A stretch of DNA of 64,000 nucleotides from Vibrio splendidus (GCF_003345295.1 NZ_CP031056.1:682001-746000), one strand, 5' to 3'. Numbered from the stretch's first letter, positions 45,002 through 54,811 are shown. Numbers and translations: made by a program. Notes: generated by a model from the letters alone, not told the origin.

Positions 45002-45275
45002 TGAATTCGGGATTCCTGTGGTTAAGTTCTCTGGTACTCGCATTAGAGTTTTTGAAAAGAGAGCGAGTGAGGAATGAAAACGAATATAAATTATTAGCAC
45101 AAAATGACACGACAAGGTATGGCTGAGGGAAGTTTAATGAGTCATTTCTCAACGTAGCGAATGAGCTAGCTGCATAGTCGTGGAGCTATAGATATAAAGT
45201 AGGGGAGTCACAAAACGTGAATGGGTTCGACGCCTGAATAGGACATCATAGAAAGAGAGAAGAAGAGTCAAAGAC
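45002..45275. other. Intergenic region upstream of Tas-like gene
   Basis: Promoter region for the reductase. No further gene or strong structure seen before the terminator at 45276. Confidence 0.4.
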
Positions 45276-45313
45276 AAAAGAGCTCTACATCATAGAGAAG
45301 TAGAGCTCTTTTA
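45276..45313. terminator. Terminator of 48-residue gene
   Basis: Stem aaaagagctctac/gtagagctctttt, 13 bp, with an 11-base loop. It lies 38 bases past the stop of the small minus-strand gene and can act in both directions. Confidence 0.88.
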
Positions 45314-45350
45314 TTAGGGGTTCTTAAATATGTTCTGAGTATTGATTAAG

Positions 45351-45497
45351 TTACGAGGTCGCGTTGGTGTCAAACCCACCTTGAGATTGCGCCTGTCTTA
45401 GAGCTTCCTGCCTTTGAACTTCTTTCTCAGTTAATGCTGGTTGAAGCGTTTCCTCAGAGGCTTGAGGAGATAAAATGAAATATTTATTAATCGTCAT
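45351..45497 (-). CDS. Small protein of 48 residues
   Basis: A 49-codon frame: MTINKYFILSPQASEETLQP at the start, a Glu/Gln/Arg-rich helix in the middle (LTEKEVQRQEALRQAQSQ) and a short tail GGFDTNATS. GGAG lies 8 bases before the ATG, and a strong terminator follows directly, which makes a real transcript likely. No membrane segment. A Gly-Gly pair precedes the last seven residues, but positions -4, -7 and -12 do not fit the usual double-glycine leader. Function unknown. Confidence 0.58.
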   Translation of the reverse strand: MTINKYFILSPQASEETLQPALTEKEVQRQEALRQAQSQGGFDTNATS

Positions 45498-45845
45498 AAC
45501 TGTGTCTCCGTGTAACGTATGACAGATTCTGCATCAAGGATAAATTGTGATCATCATCCACTTTGTACTTTTTTTAGGCTGAGAGCGGAGGGCGTAGAAT
45601 GCGTACAAAGCGATCTCTTATCATCCGTATGCAATGTTGAACTGACGAAACCCTCTTATTTCAAGTATAGGAAGCTCGTCTAATTTCGCACAATAATGAT
45701 GTAGAGCAATTACATACATGGTCAGGGGCGTAAGATGAAAAACCTCGCTACTGACTCTATGTTCGTCTTAATTTAACGATGTATCGCTTATCGACATAAT
45801 AATTAAGTCAGTAAATCAATTACTTAATCCATGGTGAGATGAATT
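45498..45845. promoter_or_regulatory. Divergent region upstream of pepT
   Basis: 348 bases without a gene. A 7-bp inverted repeat attaagt (45802-45808) / acttaat (45822-45828) lies 18 bases before the pepT start and could be an operator or leader hairpin. A canonical FNR or CRP site was not found. Confidence 0.4.
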
Positions 45846-47078
45846 ATGGAAAAGCTTGTAGAACGTTTTCTGAATTACGTTACTTTTGATACTAAATCCG
45901 ATCCTTCTAATCAGCAGTGCCCAAGTTCACCGGGTCAAATAACATTTGCTGAAGCCTTAAAATCAGAATTGATCGCATTAGAGTTAACTGATGTCTCTTT
46001 AGATGAAAATGGCTATTTGATGGCGAAACTGCCGTCGAATGTCGATTACGATGTGCCTGCCATTGGCTTTGTCGCACATATGGATACCGCTCCTGATGCT
46101 TCCGGCGCTAACGTGAAACCACAGGTGATTAAAGATTATCAAGGTGGAACGATAGAATTAGGTGCAAGCGGTGAATGCCTGAATCCAAGCCAATACCCAG
46201 ATCTTGATACCTTGCATGGCCATGACCTTATTACGACTGACGGTACGACTCTGCTTGGTGCCGACAACAAAGCGGGCATCGCTGAAATAATCAGTGCAAT
46301 TGCTTACCTCAAAGCGAATCCAGAGATCAAACACGGCGATATTTGTATTGGTTTCACACCAGACGAAGAGATCGGCCGTGGTGCGAACCTGTTTGATGTT
46401 GAGAAGTTCGGTGCTGAGTGGGCGTATACCATTGATGGTGGTCCAGTCGGTGAGTTGGAATTTGAGAACTTTAATGCCACGAGCGCCGATGTTGTCTGTC
46501 ATGGCGTAAATGTTCACCCAGGTACCGCAAAAGGTAAAATGGTGAACTCGATGAACATCGCGGCGCAATTCCAATTGATGATGCCAACGCAAGAAACACC
46601 AGAGTGCACAGAAGGTTATGAAGGTTTCTACCACCTGAAATCAGCTGAAATGGGTGTGGCGCGTTCTGAACTGGGTTACATCATCCGTGATTTTGAACGT
46701 GAGGGTGTAGAAGCGCGTAAGGCATTCATGCAACAGAAAGTGGATGAGCTGAATGAGCGTCTTGAGAAAGGCCGTGTTGAGCTGGTGCTAACCGATAGCT
46801 ACTTCAATATGAAAGAGATGGTTGAACCGCATCAACATATTATTGAATTAGCGAAGCAAGCGATGATTGAGTGCGATGTTGAGCCCATGATCAAGCCGAT
46901 CCGAGGCGGTACAGACGGCGCTCGCTTATCTTTCATGGGGCTACCATGTCCGAATATCTTCACTGGCGGCTATAACTTCCACGGTATTCATGAGTTCATT
47001 ACCATTCAAGGCATGGAGCAAGCGGTAAAAGTGATTGTCGAATTGTCTCAGCGTACGGCGACTCATTACCAAAAATAG
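45846..47078 (+). CDS. pepT: Peptidase T (tripeptidase)
   Basis: 410 residues, the family length. M20B landmarks: FVAHMDTAPD (metal His and Asp near 78-80), LLGADNKAGIAEI, FTPDEEIGRGA (catalytic Glu pair), YTIDGGPVGELEFENFNA, and IRGGTDGARLSFMG near the end. It removes the N-terminal residue from tripeptides in the cytoplasm. Single gene with a weak hairpin downstream. Confidence 0.95.
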   Translation: MEKLVERFLNYVTFDTKSDPSNQQCPSSPGQITFAEALKSELIALELTDVSLDENGYLMAKLPSNVDYDVPAIGFVAHMDTAPDASGANVKPQVIKDYQGGTIELGASGECLNPSQYPDLDTLHGHDLITTDGTTLLGADNKAGIAEIISAIAYLKANPEIKHGDICIGFTPDEEIGRGANLFDVEKFGAEWAYTIDGGPVGELEFENFNATSADVVCHGVNVHPGTAKGKMVNSMNIAAQFQLMMPTQETPECTEGYEGFYHLKSAEMGVARSELGYIIRDFEREGVEARKAFMQQKVDELNERLEKGRVELVLTDSYFNMKEMVEPHQHIIELAKQAMIECDVEPMIKPIRGGTDGARLSFMGLPCPNIFTGGYNFHGIHEFITIQGMEQAVKVIVELSQRTATHYQK

Positions 47079-47111
47079 GATATCAAAGCGTTATATCTCT
47101 TTGTATTTTTA

Positions 47112-47136
47112 AGAGTATTCAATAATACTCTCTTTA
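47112..47136 (+). terminator. Weak terminator after pepT
   Basis: Stem agagtatt/aatactct with a 4-base loop and short CTTTAA tail. Confidence 0.4.
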
Positions 47137-47154
47137 AGCATAAGGGAGTACGCG

Positions 47155-47622
47155 ATGAAAAAGTTAGTTTTACTTTGCACCCACTTAGCCGTGGGTGCTT
47201 TTGGTTTTGGGCTTGGTGTCTATGCACTACCTATCTTGATTGAGCCTGATTCTCCTTCCTCAAGTTCTGTTGAAGCGATCAGTCAGCAGGCTATCTACAC
47301 AGGCGAGTTCACTAAAGACCGACAAGACAGTGACTTTTTGCATTGGGGAGAAGGCATCGTTTCTGTTTCTGAAAGTGCGATAGCTTTTGAAGGTGAACTG
47401 GCACCGGGACCGGATTATAAAGTTTACCTATCACCTAAGTTTATTGAAACCGAACAAGCCTTCAATGATAGTAAAAGCGATTTACTGAGAGTCGGAGATG
47501 TAAAAACATTCGACCGATTTATGGTTGAGCTGCCTGAAGGTACTGATCTTAATCGATTTAATACGGTTGTGATTTGGTGTGAAACTTTTGGTCAATTTAT
47601 TACTTCTGCCAAGATAAAATGA
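47155..47622 (+). CDS. DM13-domain protein, membrane-anchored
   Basis: 155 residues. An N-terminal hydrophobic segment (LVLLCTHLAVGAFGFGLGVY) is an uncleaved anchor or signal. The remainder is a DM13 domain: IYTGEFTKDRQDSDFLHWGE, LAPGPDYKVYLSPKFI and VVIWCETFGQFITSAKIK, with the near-invariant cysteine in the WCETF stretch. DM13 is thought to take part in redox reactions outside the cytoplasm; the partner here is unknown. ATG follows agggagtacgcg. Confidence 0.85.
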   Translation: MKKLVLLCTHLAVGAFGFGLGVYALPILIEPDSPSSSSVEAISQQAIYTGEFTKDRQDSDFLHWGEGIVSVSESAIAFEGELAPGPDYKVYLSPKFIETEQAFNDSKSDLLRVGDVKTFDRFMVELPEGTDLNRFNTVVIWCETFGQFITSAKIK

Positions 47623-47654
47623 TAGCCTTACCTAAGCTGAATTAATCATGAAAA

Positions 47655-47683
47655 GGAGCGCTCTATTTTTGAGCGCTTTTTTA
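47655..47683 (+). terminator. Terminator after DM13 gene
   Basis: Stem agcgctc/gagcgct with T6 tail. Confidence 0.8.
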
Positions 47684-47764
47684 TAATGCGTTTTTTGGGT
47701 TGAGTCAGTCGCTGTAAAGCTCGTCGTTATAAAGCTTAATTGTTGTAATACAAAGGAATACGTA

Positions 47765-48607
47765 ATGGAAAAGTTGTGGCAAGTGATCGATTTCTTACTC
47801 GCTAATAAGTTTATTTTTAGTGTGCTGATCATCTGCATTATATTAATAATCCGACGAATCACTCTGTCTCGAATCCGTGGTGATGTCGCTTTTCTCAGTG
47901 AAGATCAACGTAACTGGATGTCACGTACCAAGAACGGTACGTTTGCCATTATTATGGTCACTTTATTTGTGCTGTGGAAATCTGAAATCAGCGAGTTTGC
48001 GCTGTCAGTAACGGCCATTGCTGTTGCTATAGTCGTTGCGTCTAAAGAGATCATTTTGTGTTTCACCGGTTCTATTCAGCGTGCGAGTTCTCGCTCATTT
48101 AGAATCGGTGACTGGATCGAAGTGGGTAAAATCAGCGGTGAGGTGATTGAGCACAATTTGATGGCGACTGTGATTCAGGAAATCGACCTATATCACGGGC
48201 AATATCACTTCACTGGCAAGACAGCCACGCTGCCCAATAGCATGTTCTTCACCTACCCGGTCAAGAACCTTAATTTCATGAAGCGCTACGTTTATCATAA
48301 CTTTTTTGTGACGGTCAAAGACTTCGTTAACCTATATCCAATGGTGCCGGGCCTTATCGTTAAAATTGAAGAGCATTGTGAAGAATTTATCGATGTTGCC
48401 CGCCGTTATAACGGTGTGATCGAAAAACACGCTGGCGTTGATCTTCCGGGATCTGAGCCTCATATCCATATCACGAGCAGTTCGACGGGTGAGCAAGAAG
48501 TGCACTTTATGATCTTCTGTCCGACCGAAAAAGCGATTCACCTTGAACAGGATATCCGTAAGGATTTCATGGAAGCTTACGCTCTTGCATTCCCAAGCAA
48601 CGATTAA
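47765..48607 (+). CDS. MscS-family channel, short type
   Basis: 280 residues. Membrane segments lie near 15-32 (IFSVLIICIILIIRRI), 58-72 and 78-102 (FALSVTAIAVAIVVASKEII). The MscS beta domain follows (SFRIGDWIEVGKISGEVIEH; ATLPNSMFFTYPVKN). The pore-lining helix is less Gly/Ala-regular than in MscS, so gating may differ. The rest is a soluble C-terminal domain. Second MscS-type gene in the window. A direct repeat aaactatag lies just after the stop. Confidence 0.85.
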   Translation: MEKLWQVIDFLLANKFIFSVLIICIILIIRRITLSRIRGDVAFLSEDQRNWMSRTKNGTFAIIMVTLFVLWKSEISEFALSVTAIAVAIVVASKEIILCFTGSIQRASSRSFRIGDWIEVGKISGEVIEHNLMATVIQEIDLYHGQYHFTGKTATLPNSMFFTYPVKNLNFMKRYVYHNFFVTVKDFVNLYPMVPGLIVKIEEHCEEFIDVARRYNGVIEKHAGVDLPGSEPHIHITSSSTGEQEVHFMIFCPTEKAIHLEQDIRKDFMEAYALAFPSND

Positions 48608-48682
48608 TTTACTCGTCAGTCTATTGCGACCAACCTACAGCGTCTAAACTATAGTGTCCAAACTATAGCGCCCGAAAAAAAG

Positions 48683-48718
48683 AAAGCCGAGAGCGATATA
48701 TCGACTCTCGGCTTTTTT
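48683..48718. terminator. Bidirectional terminator
   Basis: Stem aaagccgagag/ctctcggcttt with A-tract and T6, between convergent genes. Confidence 0.9.
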
Positions 48719-48741
48719 GTATCTGAAATTTAGCTTTGATA

Positions 48742-49185
48742 TTAGTCCAGGTCAGCGAGTGGTAACCAGTCTACTTCGACACCAGCTTGCTCAAACATAT
48801 CTTGGCTTATCTTGATTTTATCGCCCCAACGAGAAAGGAAATCTTCACTTTGCTCTGGGCAATGTACCGCTGAAATCCCAGTTTGGATGATTTTTGCTGC
48901 ACAGTTCGGACAAGGGAAGTGAGTCACCCAAACTTCACAACTGTCTAAATCACGTTTAGCAAACAAGATTGCATTTTCTTCAGCGTGAAGCGTCTTAAGG
49001 TACTTCATTTCTCTGTCATCAGTATCCGCACTATCAGACACGCCATGTGGGTAGCCATTAAAACCAACGGAAACAATACGGTTGTGCTTAGTGATTACGG
49101 CGCCGACTTGAGTTGAAGGATCTTTACTCCAAGAACCGACCAATTCCGCCATTTGATAGAAACGTTTAGCCCATTTTGAAATCAT
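48742..49185 (-). CDS. dCMP deaminase-like zinc enzyme
   Basis: 147 residues with the deaminase motifs TLHAEENAILFAKR (zinc His and catalytic Glu) and THFPCPNCAAKII (two zinc cysteines). The start (SKDPSTQVGAVI, VGFNGYPHGV) matches the deoxycytidylate deaminase family, which makes dUMP from dCMP. Short relatives also deaminate other cytosine compounds, so the substrate is inferred. Single gene. Confidence 0.86.
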   Translation of the reverse strand: MISKWAKRFYQMAELVGSWSKDPSTQVGAVITKHNRIVSVGFNGYPHGVSDSADTDDREMKYLKTLHAEENAILFAKRDLDSCEVWVTHFPCPNCAAKIIQTGISAVHCPEQSEDFLSRWGDKIKISQDMFEQAGVEVDWLPLADLD

Positions 49186-49444
49186 GAGAATTCCTTAACA
49201 ATTAAATGTGAATGCTTATCTGTCTGACCATACATTATGTTAGACAATATCCATAGAGAACAAAAGCTGAGAGGTTGATTTACTTAGGAATTGTAACGCG
49301 TTTGTAATCACTTTATAAGCACTTGGTTTCAATTAACATATTGATACACTTTGGCTAGTTATAATTGATATTCCTCGGACAATGGTGACGAGTGTGTTAC
49401 GTAAATTTTATGCTGTTCAAATACTAATAAGTGACGGTATAACC

Positions 49445-50581
49445 ATGCGTAAAAAGTTGATCCTTACGGCTCTTGCAAGCTCTCTTATTCTTGCTGGGTG
49501 TGGGCAAGATGCTCAAAATGCCAAGCAAGCGCCTCTACCTCTCGTAGCTGTACAGGATGTTAGCGTTGTTTCTCACCAGCAAAGTAAGTCGTACATCGGT
49601 CGTATTGAAGCCGTTGAAGACACGGCTATCACCGCGCAGGTTTCAGGCTATCTACAAAGCCGTCATTTCAATGAAGGTCAAATGGTCGAAAAGGGCCAAT
49701 TGCTTTACTCGATCGAACCATCTTCGTTTGAAGCTGAAGTTGCAAGTGCAAAAGCCTCTGTTGCTCAAGCGAATGCGAACCTTAAAAAAGCCGAACTTGA
49801 TTTTAACCGTGGTAAAAATCTTCTCCCGAAGGGCAGCATTTCTCAATCGGAATTCGATGCGTTGACGGCAAACTTATTAGGCTCTCAAGCACAACTTGAA
49901 GCTAGCCATGCTCAGCTAAACGCAGCCAATGTTCAGCTTTCCCATACCCAAATTACCGCGCCTTTTTCTGGAAGAATCAGCGACACCAAAGTGAGTACGG
50001 GTGATCTGGTTTCGCCGTCTTCAGGTGTATTAACTACGTTGGTTAGCCTAGACCCAATCCATGCGTCGTTCAGCATCAGTGAACGTGAGCGTATTGAGTT
50101 AGGGATGGATCGCATTGAAGGCGACGGCAGCAGTGACTCTGCAGGGGTTGAAGTTCAGATCATACTTGAGAATGGTGAAGCGTTTGAACATCTAGGTCAG
50201 CTTGATTTCTTGGGCAACCGTATCAACCTTAATACTGGTACAATCGCGATGCGCGCCATTGCTGATAACCCGAATCAGCAACTACTTCCAGGCCAACACG
50301 TTCGCGTTGATCTACGTGAAAAACAATCTATTGATGTTGTGACTATCCCGCGACGTGCAGTTCAAACCGACCTAGAAGGTGACTTTGTAATGGTACTGGT
50401 TGAAGGCGAAGCTGCACCAGTCGCTGAGCGTAGAAATATTGAGATGGGGCGACAAGTTGAAGGTGGCGTGATTGTTCAATCTGGATTAGAGAAAGACGAC
50501 GCGGTGATCACTCAAGGCCTACAGCGTGTACGTAATGGTATGTCCGTTCGTATTCAAGCTTCTGCTGAACAAGCTGAGTAA
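49445..50581 (+). CDS. RND efflux periplasmic adaptor lipoprotein
   Basis: 378 residues from ATG at 49445, which starts a lipoprotein signal (MRKKLILTALASSLILAGCG); the longer in-frame GTG/ATG region upstream is unlikely. Lipoyl halves (DTAITAQVSGYLQSRHFNEG; ITAPFSGRISDTKVSTGDL) flank a coiled-coil hairpin (about 95-165), then the beta-barrel and membrane-proximal domains. It links the RND pump encoded 11 bases downstream to an outer-membrane channel, which is not encoded here and may be TolC from elsewhere. Confidence 0.93.
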   Translation: MRKKLILTALASSLILAGCGQDAQNAKQAPLPLVAVQDVSVVSHQQSKSYIGRIEAVEDTAITAQVSGYLQSRHFNEGQMVEKGQLLYSIEPSSFEAEVASAKASVAQANANLKKAELDFNRGKNLLPKGSISQSEFDALTANLLGSQAQLEASHAQLNAANVQLSHTQITAPFSGRISDTKVSTGDLVSPSSGVLTTLVSLDPIHASFSISERERIELGMDRIEGDGSSDSAGVEVQIILENGEAFEHLGQLDFLGNRINLNTGTIAMRAIADNPNQQLLPGQHVRVDLREKQSIDVVTIPRRAVQTDLEGDFVMVLVEGEAAPVAERRNIEMGRQVEGGVIVQSGLEKDDAVITQGLQRVRNGMSVRIQASAEQAE

Positions 50582-50592
50582 GAGGGCTATTT

Positions 50593-53500
50593 ATGTTAAG
50601 TCGTTTCTTTATTCAAAGGCCTAAGTTTGCCCTTGTCATATCCATAATATTAACGCTGGCGGGTGCGATCTCTCTCGCTATCTTACCAGTGGCCGAATAT
50701 CCAAAAATTAGCCCACCATCGGTCAGTGTATCGGCATTCTACACGGGTGCCAGTGCTGAAGTGGTGGAACAGGCGATAGCCGACCCCATAGAGACGTCGG
50801 TGAATGGCGTGGAAGATATGATCTACATGTCTTCTAAAAGTGCTAACGACGGTTCATACAATCTTAATGTGACCTTTGATGTCGGTACTGATGCTGATAT
50901 GGCTCAGGTCAACGTTCAGAACCGAGTAGCCCAAATCGAATCGAAGCTTCCACAAGAAGTTAGAATGGTTGGCGTAACGGTTAAGAAACGTTCACCTGAC
51001 CTTTTGATGGTATTGAACTTTTACTCTCCAAACGGTGAGTATGACGACCAGTTCCTGATCAACTACGTAAACTTAAACATTAAAGATCAACTGGCACGTG
51101 TGTCGGGTATTAGTGAAGTAAACGTGTTGGGCGGCGGTGAGTATTCGATGCGTGTTTGGTTAGACCCTGAGAAAATGGCTAACCTGAACCTAACAACATC
51201 TGATGTGTATGGCGCATTGGCCGAACAAAATGTTCAAGTCGCTGCCGGTCGTATTGGTGCTGCACCATACGCCAATCCACAAGAAGTACAGTTCAACTTG
51301 GTGACAAAAGGCCGCTTAGAAACGGCTGATGAGTTTGAAAATGTTGTACTTCGCGCAAATCAAGATGGTTCAACCGTTTACTTAAAAGACATTGCACGCG
51401 TTGAGTTAGGTAAAAAATTCTACGATGGCAATGGTAAATACCGAGGACAAGACGCTTCAATCGTAACGCTGTCACTTCAGTCAGACGCAAACGCGTTGGA
51501 AAGTGGTAAAGCGGTCATGGCGATGCTCGACAATCTAAGTACTAACTTCCCTGAAGGTGTGGCTTACGAGGCGAGTTATGACACCACAGTCTTTGTTGCA
51601 GAGTCGATTAAGGGCGTAGTGAAAACGCTGATCGAAGCTATCTTGCTGGTTATCGCGGTGACGTATCTGTTCTTGGGTAGTGCGCGTGCAACCCTGATTC
51701 CTGTGGTTGCGATTCCGGTGTCGTTGATTGGTACCTTTGCCGTCATGCAGATGACAGGATTTACCATCAACACGGTAACCCTGTTTGGTTTGATACTGGC
51801 GATTGGTATCGTGGTAGATGATGCGATCTTGGTTATCGAAAACGTCGATACGACGATGGCCAAAGACCCAACGATTTCACCGCGTAAAGCAACACTGATT
51901 GCGATGAAAGAAGTAACGGGTCCTATCGTTACATCAACACTGGTACTTCTTGCCGTGTTTATCCCTGTGGCGATGTTGCCGGGTATTACTGGCATCATGT
52001 ATCGTCAGTTCGCTCTGACTATCTGTATTGCGGTTGTTATCTCTTCTATTAACGCTCTAACGCTGTCACCAGCATTGTGTTCATTGGTTCTTAAACAGGG
52101 CGGTGGTAACACAGCACGTTGGTACCAAGCATTCAACCGTGGCCTAGAGTCTGTTACTAACAAATACGGCCAAATCGCGGGTTTCCTTGTGAAAAAAGGT
52201 GTTCTGCTGTTTACCTTCTTTGTTGTGGCGCTAGCAGCGGTTACTTACTTCGCGAAAACGACGTCAACGGCGTTTGTACCTCAAGAAGATAAAGGTATTT
52301 TGCTGGTTAACGTGCAGCTTCCTGACGCGGCATCACTGTCTCGTACAGAAGATGTGACTGAGCAGTTGCTAGAGATGGTTGAGCAAGAGCCGGGTGTTGA
52401 TGGTGTGACACTGGTAAACGGCTACGCATTCATGACAGGCGCTTCTGCTTCGAATGGCGCGTCGCTATTTATCAAACTGCATGATTGGGATATGCGTAAC
52501 GCACTGGATGGTCAACATTCCGCACAAGCTATCTCACAACGTATTAATGGTCGAGCGGCCACAGAACTGCCTCAAGCTATTGTGTTTGCAATGGGACCTC
52601 CAGCAGTTCCGGGTATGGGTGCTGCTTCTGGTTTCGAATTTGTTCTAGAAGATACATTAGGTCGTAGTCGTACTGATCTGGCGATGGTAATGAATGACGT
52701 GATTGCTGAGGCGAACAAACAGCCTGAGATTTCACATACGTTCAGTACTTTCCGTGCCAACGTTCCTCACTACTATGTCGATATCGACCGTGAGAAAGCG
52801 CAACAGTTAGGTATTCCGTTGTCGGAAATCTTCCAAACACTACAAGGTAACCTAGGTTCTCTGTATGTGAACGATTTCACCATGTTTGGTAAGAACTTCC
52901 GCGTGACCATGCAAGCTGACAGTGAACACCGTAGCAGCATGGATGATCTCCAACGATTCCACGTACGTTCGTCTAATGGTGAAATGATCCCGCTAAGTAC
53001 ATTAGTAACGTACGACCAGATCTTTGAACCAGATGTAGCATGGCGTTACAACATGTACCGCAGTGCCGTGATTCAAGGCCAACCAGCACCGGGTTACTCA
53101 AGCGGTGATGCGATTGCTGCAATGGAACGTGTAGCCGCTGAAGTCTTACCTCAGGGCTATCAGTACGAATGGACAGGCATGGCCTACCAAGAAGTATTGG
53201 CAGGCAACCAAGCGATCTTTGCTTTTGCACTGGCTCTGATCTTCATCTACTTGTTTATGGTGGCTCAATACGAGAGTTGGACAATACCGATAGCGATTAT
53301 CTTAGTGGTACCGGTTGCAACATTAGGCTCCTTCTTAGCATTGAATCTGACGGGCACACCGCTAAACCTTTATGCACAAATAGGTTTGGTTCTCTTGATA
53401 GCCTTGGCCGCGAAGAACGCAATCTTGATTGTAGAGTTCGCAAAAGTGGAGCGTGAAGAGAAAGACGCATCAATTGAAGATGCGGCAGTGAAGGGCGGTA

Positions 53501-53745
53501 CGCTGCGTTTCCGTGCTGTGAACATGACCTCTTGGTCGTTCATCTTAGGTATCTTCCCGCTTATCTTCGCAGCGGGCGCAGGTCACGTGAGCCAGAACTC
53601 GTTGGGTATTTCACTGATCGGCGGTCTGCTATGTGTGTTGTTAGCGGGTACGTTCCTAATCCCAGGCTTCTATGCATTCGTGCAACGTAAGCGTGAGAAG
53701 GCACACGGTGGCACGACTAAGTTGATTCCACTTGATGACGAATAG
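50593..53745 (+). CDS. RND (HAE1) multidrug efflux transporter
   Basis: 1050 residues, with the 12-helix RND layout and two large periplasmic loops. Proton-relay residues are visible: the Asp pair 409-410 in GIVVDDAILVIENV and Lys941 in LAAKNAILIVEFA. The N-terminus SRFFIQRPKFALVISIILTL is typical of AcrB-like pumps. It forms an operon with the adaptor, and a terminator follows. Drug range cannot be predicted. No regulator gene is adjacent. Confidence 0.95.
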   Translation: MLSRFFIQRPKFALVISIILTLAGAISLAILPVAEYPKISPPSVSVSAFYTGASAEVVEQAIADPIETSVNGVEDMIYMSSKSANDGSYNLNVTFDVGTDADMAQVNVQNRVAQIESKLPQEVRMVGVTVKKRSPDLLMVLNFYSPNGEYDDQFLINYVNLNIKDQLARVSGISEVNVLGGGEYSMRVWLDPEKMANLNLTTSDVYGALAEQNVQVAAGRIGAAPYANPQEVQFNLVTKGRLETADEFENVVLRANQDGSTVYLKDIARVELGKKFYDGNGKYRGQDASIVTLSLQSDANALESGKAVMAMLDNLSTNFPEGVAYEASYDTTVFVAESIKGVVKTLIEAILLVIAVTYLFLGSARATLIPVVAIPVSLIGTFAVMQMTGFTINTVTLFGLILAIGIVVDDAILVIENVDTTMAKDPTISPRKATLIAMKEVTGPIVTSTLVLLAVFIPVAMLPGITGIMYRQFALTICIAVVISSINALTLSPALCSLVLKQGGGNTARWYQAFNRGLESVTNKYGQIAGFLVKKGVLLFTFFVVALAAVTYFAKTTSTAFVPQEDKGILLVNVQLPDAASLSRTEDVTEQLLEMVEQEPGVDGVTLVNGYAFMTGASASNGASLFIKLHDWDMRNALDGQHSAQAISQRINGRAATELPQAIVFAMGPPAVPGMGAASGFEFVLEDTLGRSRTDLAMVMNDVIAEANKQPEISHTFSTFRANVPHYYVDIDREKAQQLGIPLSEIFQTLQGNLGSLYVNDFTMFGKNFRVTMQADSEHRSSMDDLQRFHVRSSNGEMIPLSTLVTYDQIFEPDVAWRYNMYRSAVIQGQPAPGYSSGDAIAAMERVAAEVLPQGYQYEWTGMAYQEVLAGNQAIFAFALALIFIYLFMVAQYESWTIPIAIILVVPVATLGSFLALNLTGTPLNLYAQIGLVLLIALAAKNAILIVEFAKVEREEKDASIEDAAVKGGTLRFRAVNMTSWSFILGIFPLIFAAGAGHVSQNSLGISLIGGLLCVLLAGTFLIPGFYAFVQRKREKAHGGTTKLIPLDDE

Positions 53746-54078
53746 GAGACTTAACTCCGGTAAGATTAACGCCTTGCAAGGCTAATCCCTTACAGGATTA
53801 AATCCTTATAAAAACTGAGGCTTAGCATTGCGCTAAGCCTTTTTTATTCCGCTTGTGAATAAAAACGCCATTTATATAATCAAATGTTCGTTTTGTGATG
53901 GAGCTAACACTCTAATTTAGGTTTTGTAATAAAATGATGTTTTATTATTAAGTGTCTGTTTACTATGGAAATAACAGTGTTCAGCTAACGAGTGTATGCT
54001 CGAAAACATTTGCACAATAGTGTGAAGTGTTTCAAAATTAACTAGTTATATTGAAATTTTTTGTGCATTGAGGTTCTT
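53746..54078. other. Region between RND pump and maoC
   Basis: 333 bases without a gene. It starts with a string of short palindromes (gccttgcaaggc at 53771-53782; taatcc/ggatta at 53783-53800; aggattaaatcct at 53794-53806), then the terminator at 53818, then an AT-rich promoter region for the maoC gene. Confidence 0.5.
53818..53846 (+). terminator. Terminator of RND operon
   Basis: Stem aggcttagc/gctaagcct, 5-base loop, T6 tail. Confidence 0.9.
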
Positions 54079-54765
54079 ATGAAAGTCATTGATTTATTTA
54101 AACACCGAGGCGATAGCGTGTCTTCGCAACACTCAGAGTTTATGCAATGGATGTCTCCAGCTCTTAGAGATTACTGGGGTGACTTTCTGAATCGTACGCA
54201 AAATAGCCATTTCTTTGCTTGGGTTCGTGATCACCACAAACCTGCTGTAAATGAAGATGCACCAGAGATGCCAATAGAACAGCCGCTCGTATTAACGCGA
54301 GAAGCACAGCTTGTGTTTGATGAGCTTAATCAGCAGATCGGTGAAGTTATTCATACTGGCGACTGGATCAATGTTAGTCAAGACCGTATCAACCAGTTCG
54401 GCCTTGTTACTGAAGATATGCAATGGATCCATACTGAACCTTCTAAGGCTGAAACAGATTCTCCGTTCAAAACAACCATCGCACATGGTTTTTTGACTTT
54501 GTCTCTGCTTCCTAGACTGACTGACAGTGTTGATCCTGATAAGTCTCAATTCCCAACAGCGAAGATGGTTGTAAACATTGGTCTTAACCAAGTACGTTTC
54601 CCATATCCTGTCAAATCGGGCAGTAACGTTCGTGCTAAAAGTACGCTAATAAAAGTAACGCCAATTAAGAAAGGCCTAGAGATTGAACGCGAAATTCGCG
54701 TAGAAATCGAAGGTATTCGTCGTCCTGGCGCTGTGATTGTTTCGGTAATCCAACTGCACTTCTAG
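54079..54765 (+). CDS. MaoC-like (R)-enoyl-CoA hydratase
   Basis: 228 residues from ATG at 54079, preceded by gagg. The C-terminal part (about 90-228) is a MaoC hot-dog fold with the hydratase motif: GDWINVSQDRINQFGLVTED and TIAHGFLTLSLLPRL, containing the catalytic Asp and His. The N-terminal 85 residues (MKVIDLFKHRGDSV...) are an extra segment of unknown role. Such enzymes supply (R)-3-hydroxyacyl-CoA for lipid or polyhydroxyalkanoate pathways; no pha genes are near. Single gene. Confidence 0.86.
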   Translation: MKVIDLFKHRGDSVSSQHSEFMQWMSPALRDYWGDFLNRTQNSHFFAWVRDHHKPAVNEDAPEMPIEQPLVLTREAQLVFDELNQQIGEVIHTGDWINVSQDRINQFGLVTEDMQWIHTEPSKAETDSPFKTTIAHGFLTLSLLPRLTDSVDPDKSQFPTAKMVVNIGLNQVRFPYPVKSGSNVRAKSTLIKVTPIKKGLEIEREIRVEIEGIRRPGAVIVSVIQLHF

Positions 54766-54811
54766 AGCTTTTTTATAAGTGGAACTGCTTTTAAGCGAAG
54801 ATTATAGATTC

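Noticed and set aside
45002..45115. N-terminal extension of the Tas-like reductase
   Set aside because: The extra 38 codons do not resemble family sequence; ATG at 45001 matches the normal start.
53894..53912. CRP-like site TGTGATGGAGCTAACA before maoC
   Set aside because: Only one half fits well and it is about 170 bases from the gene; too weak to call.
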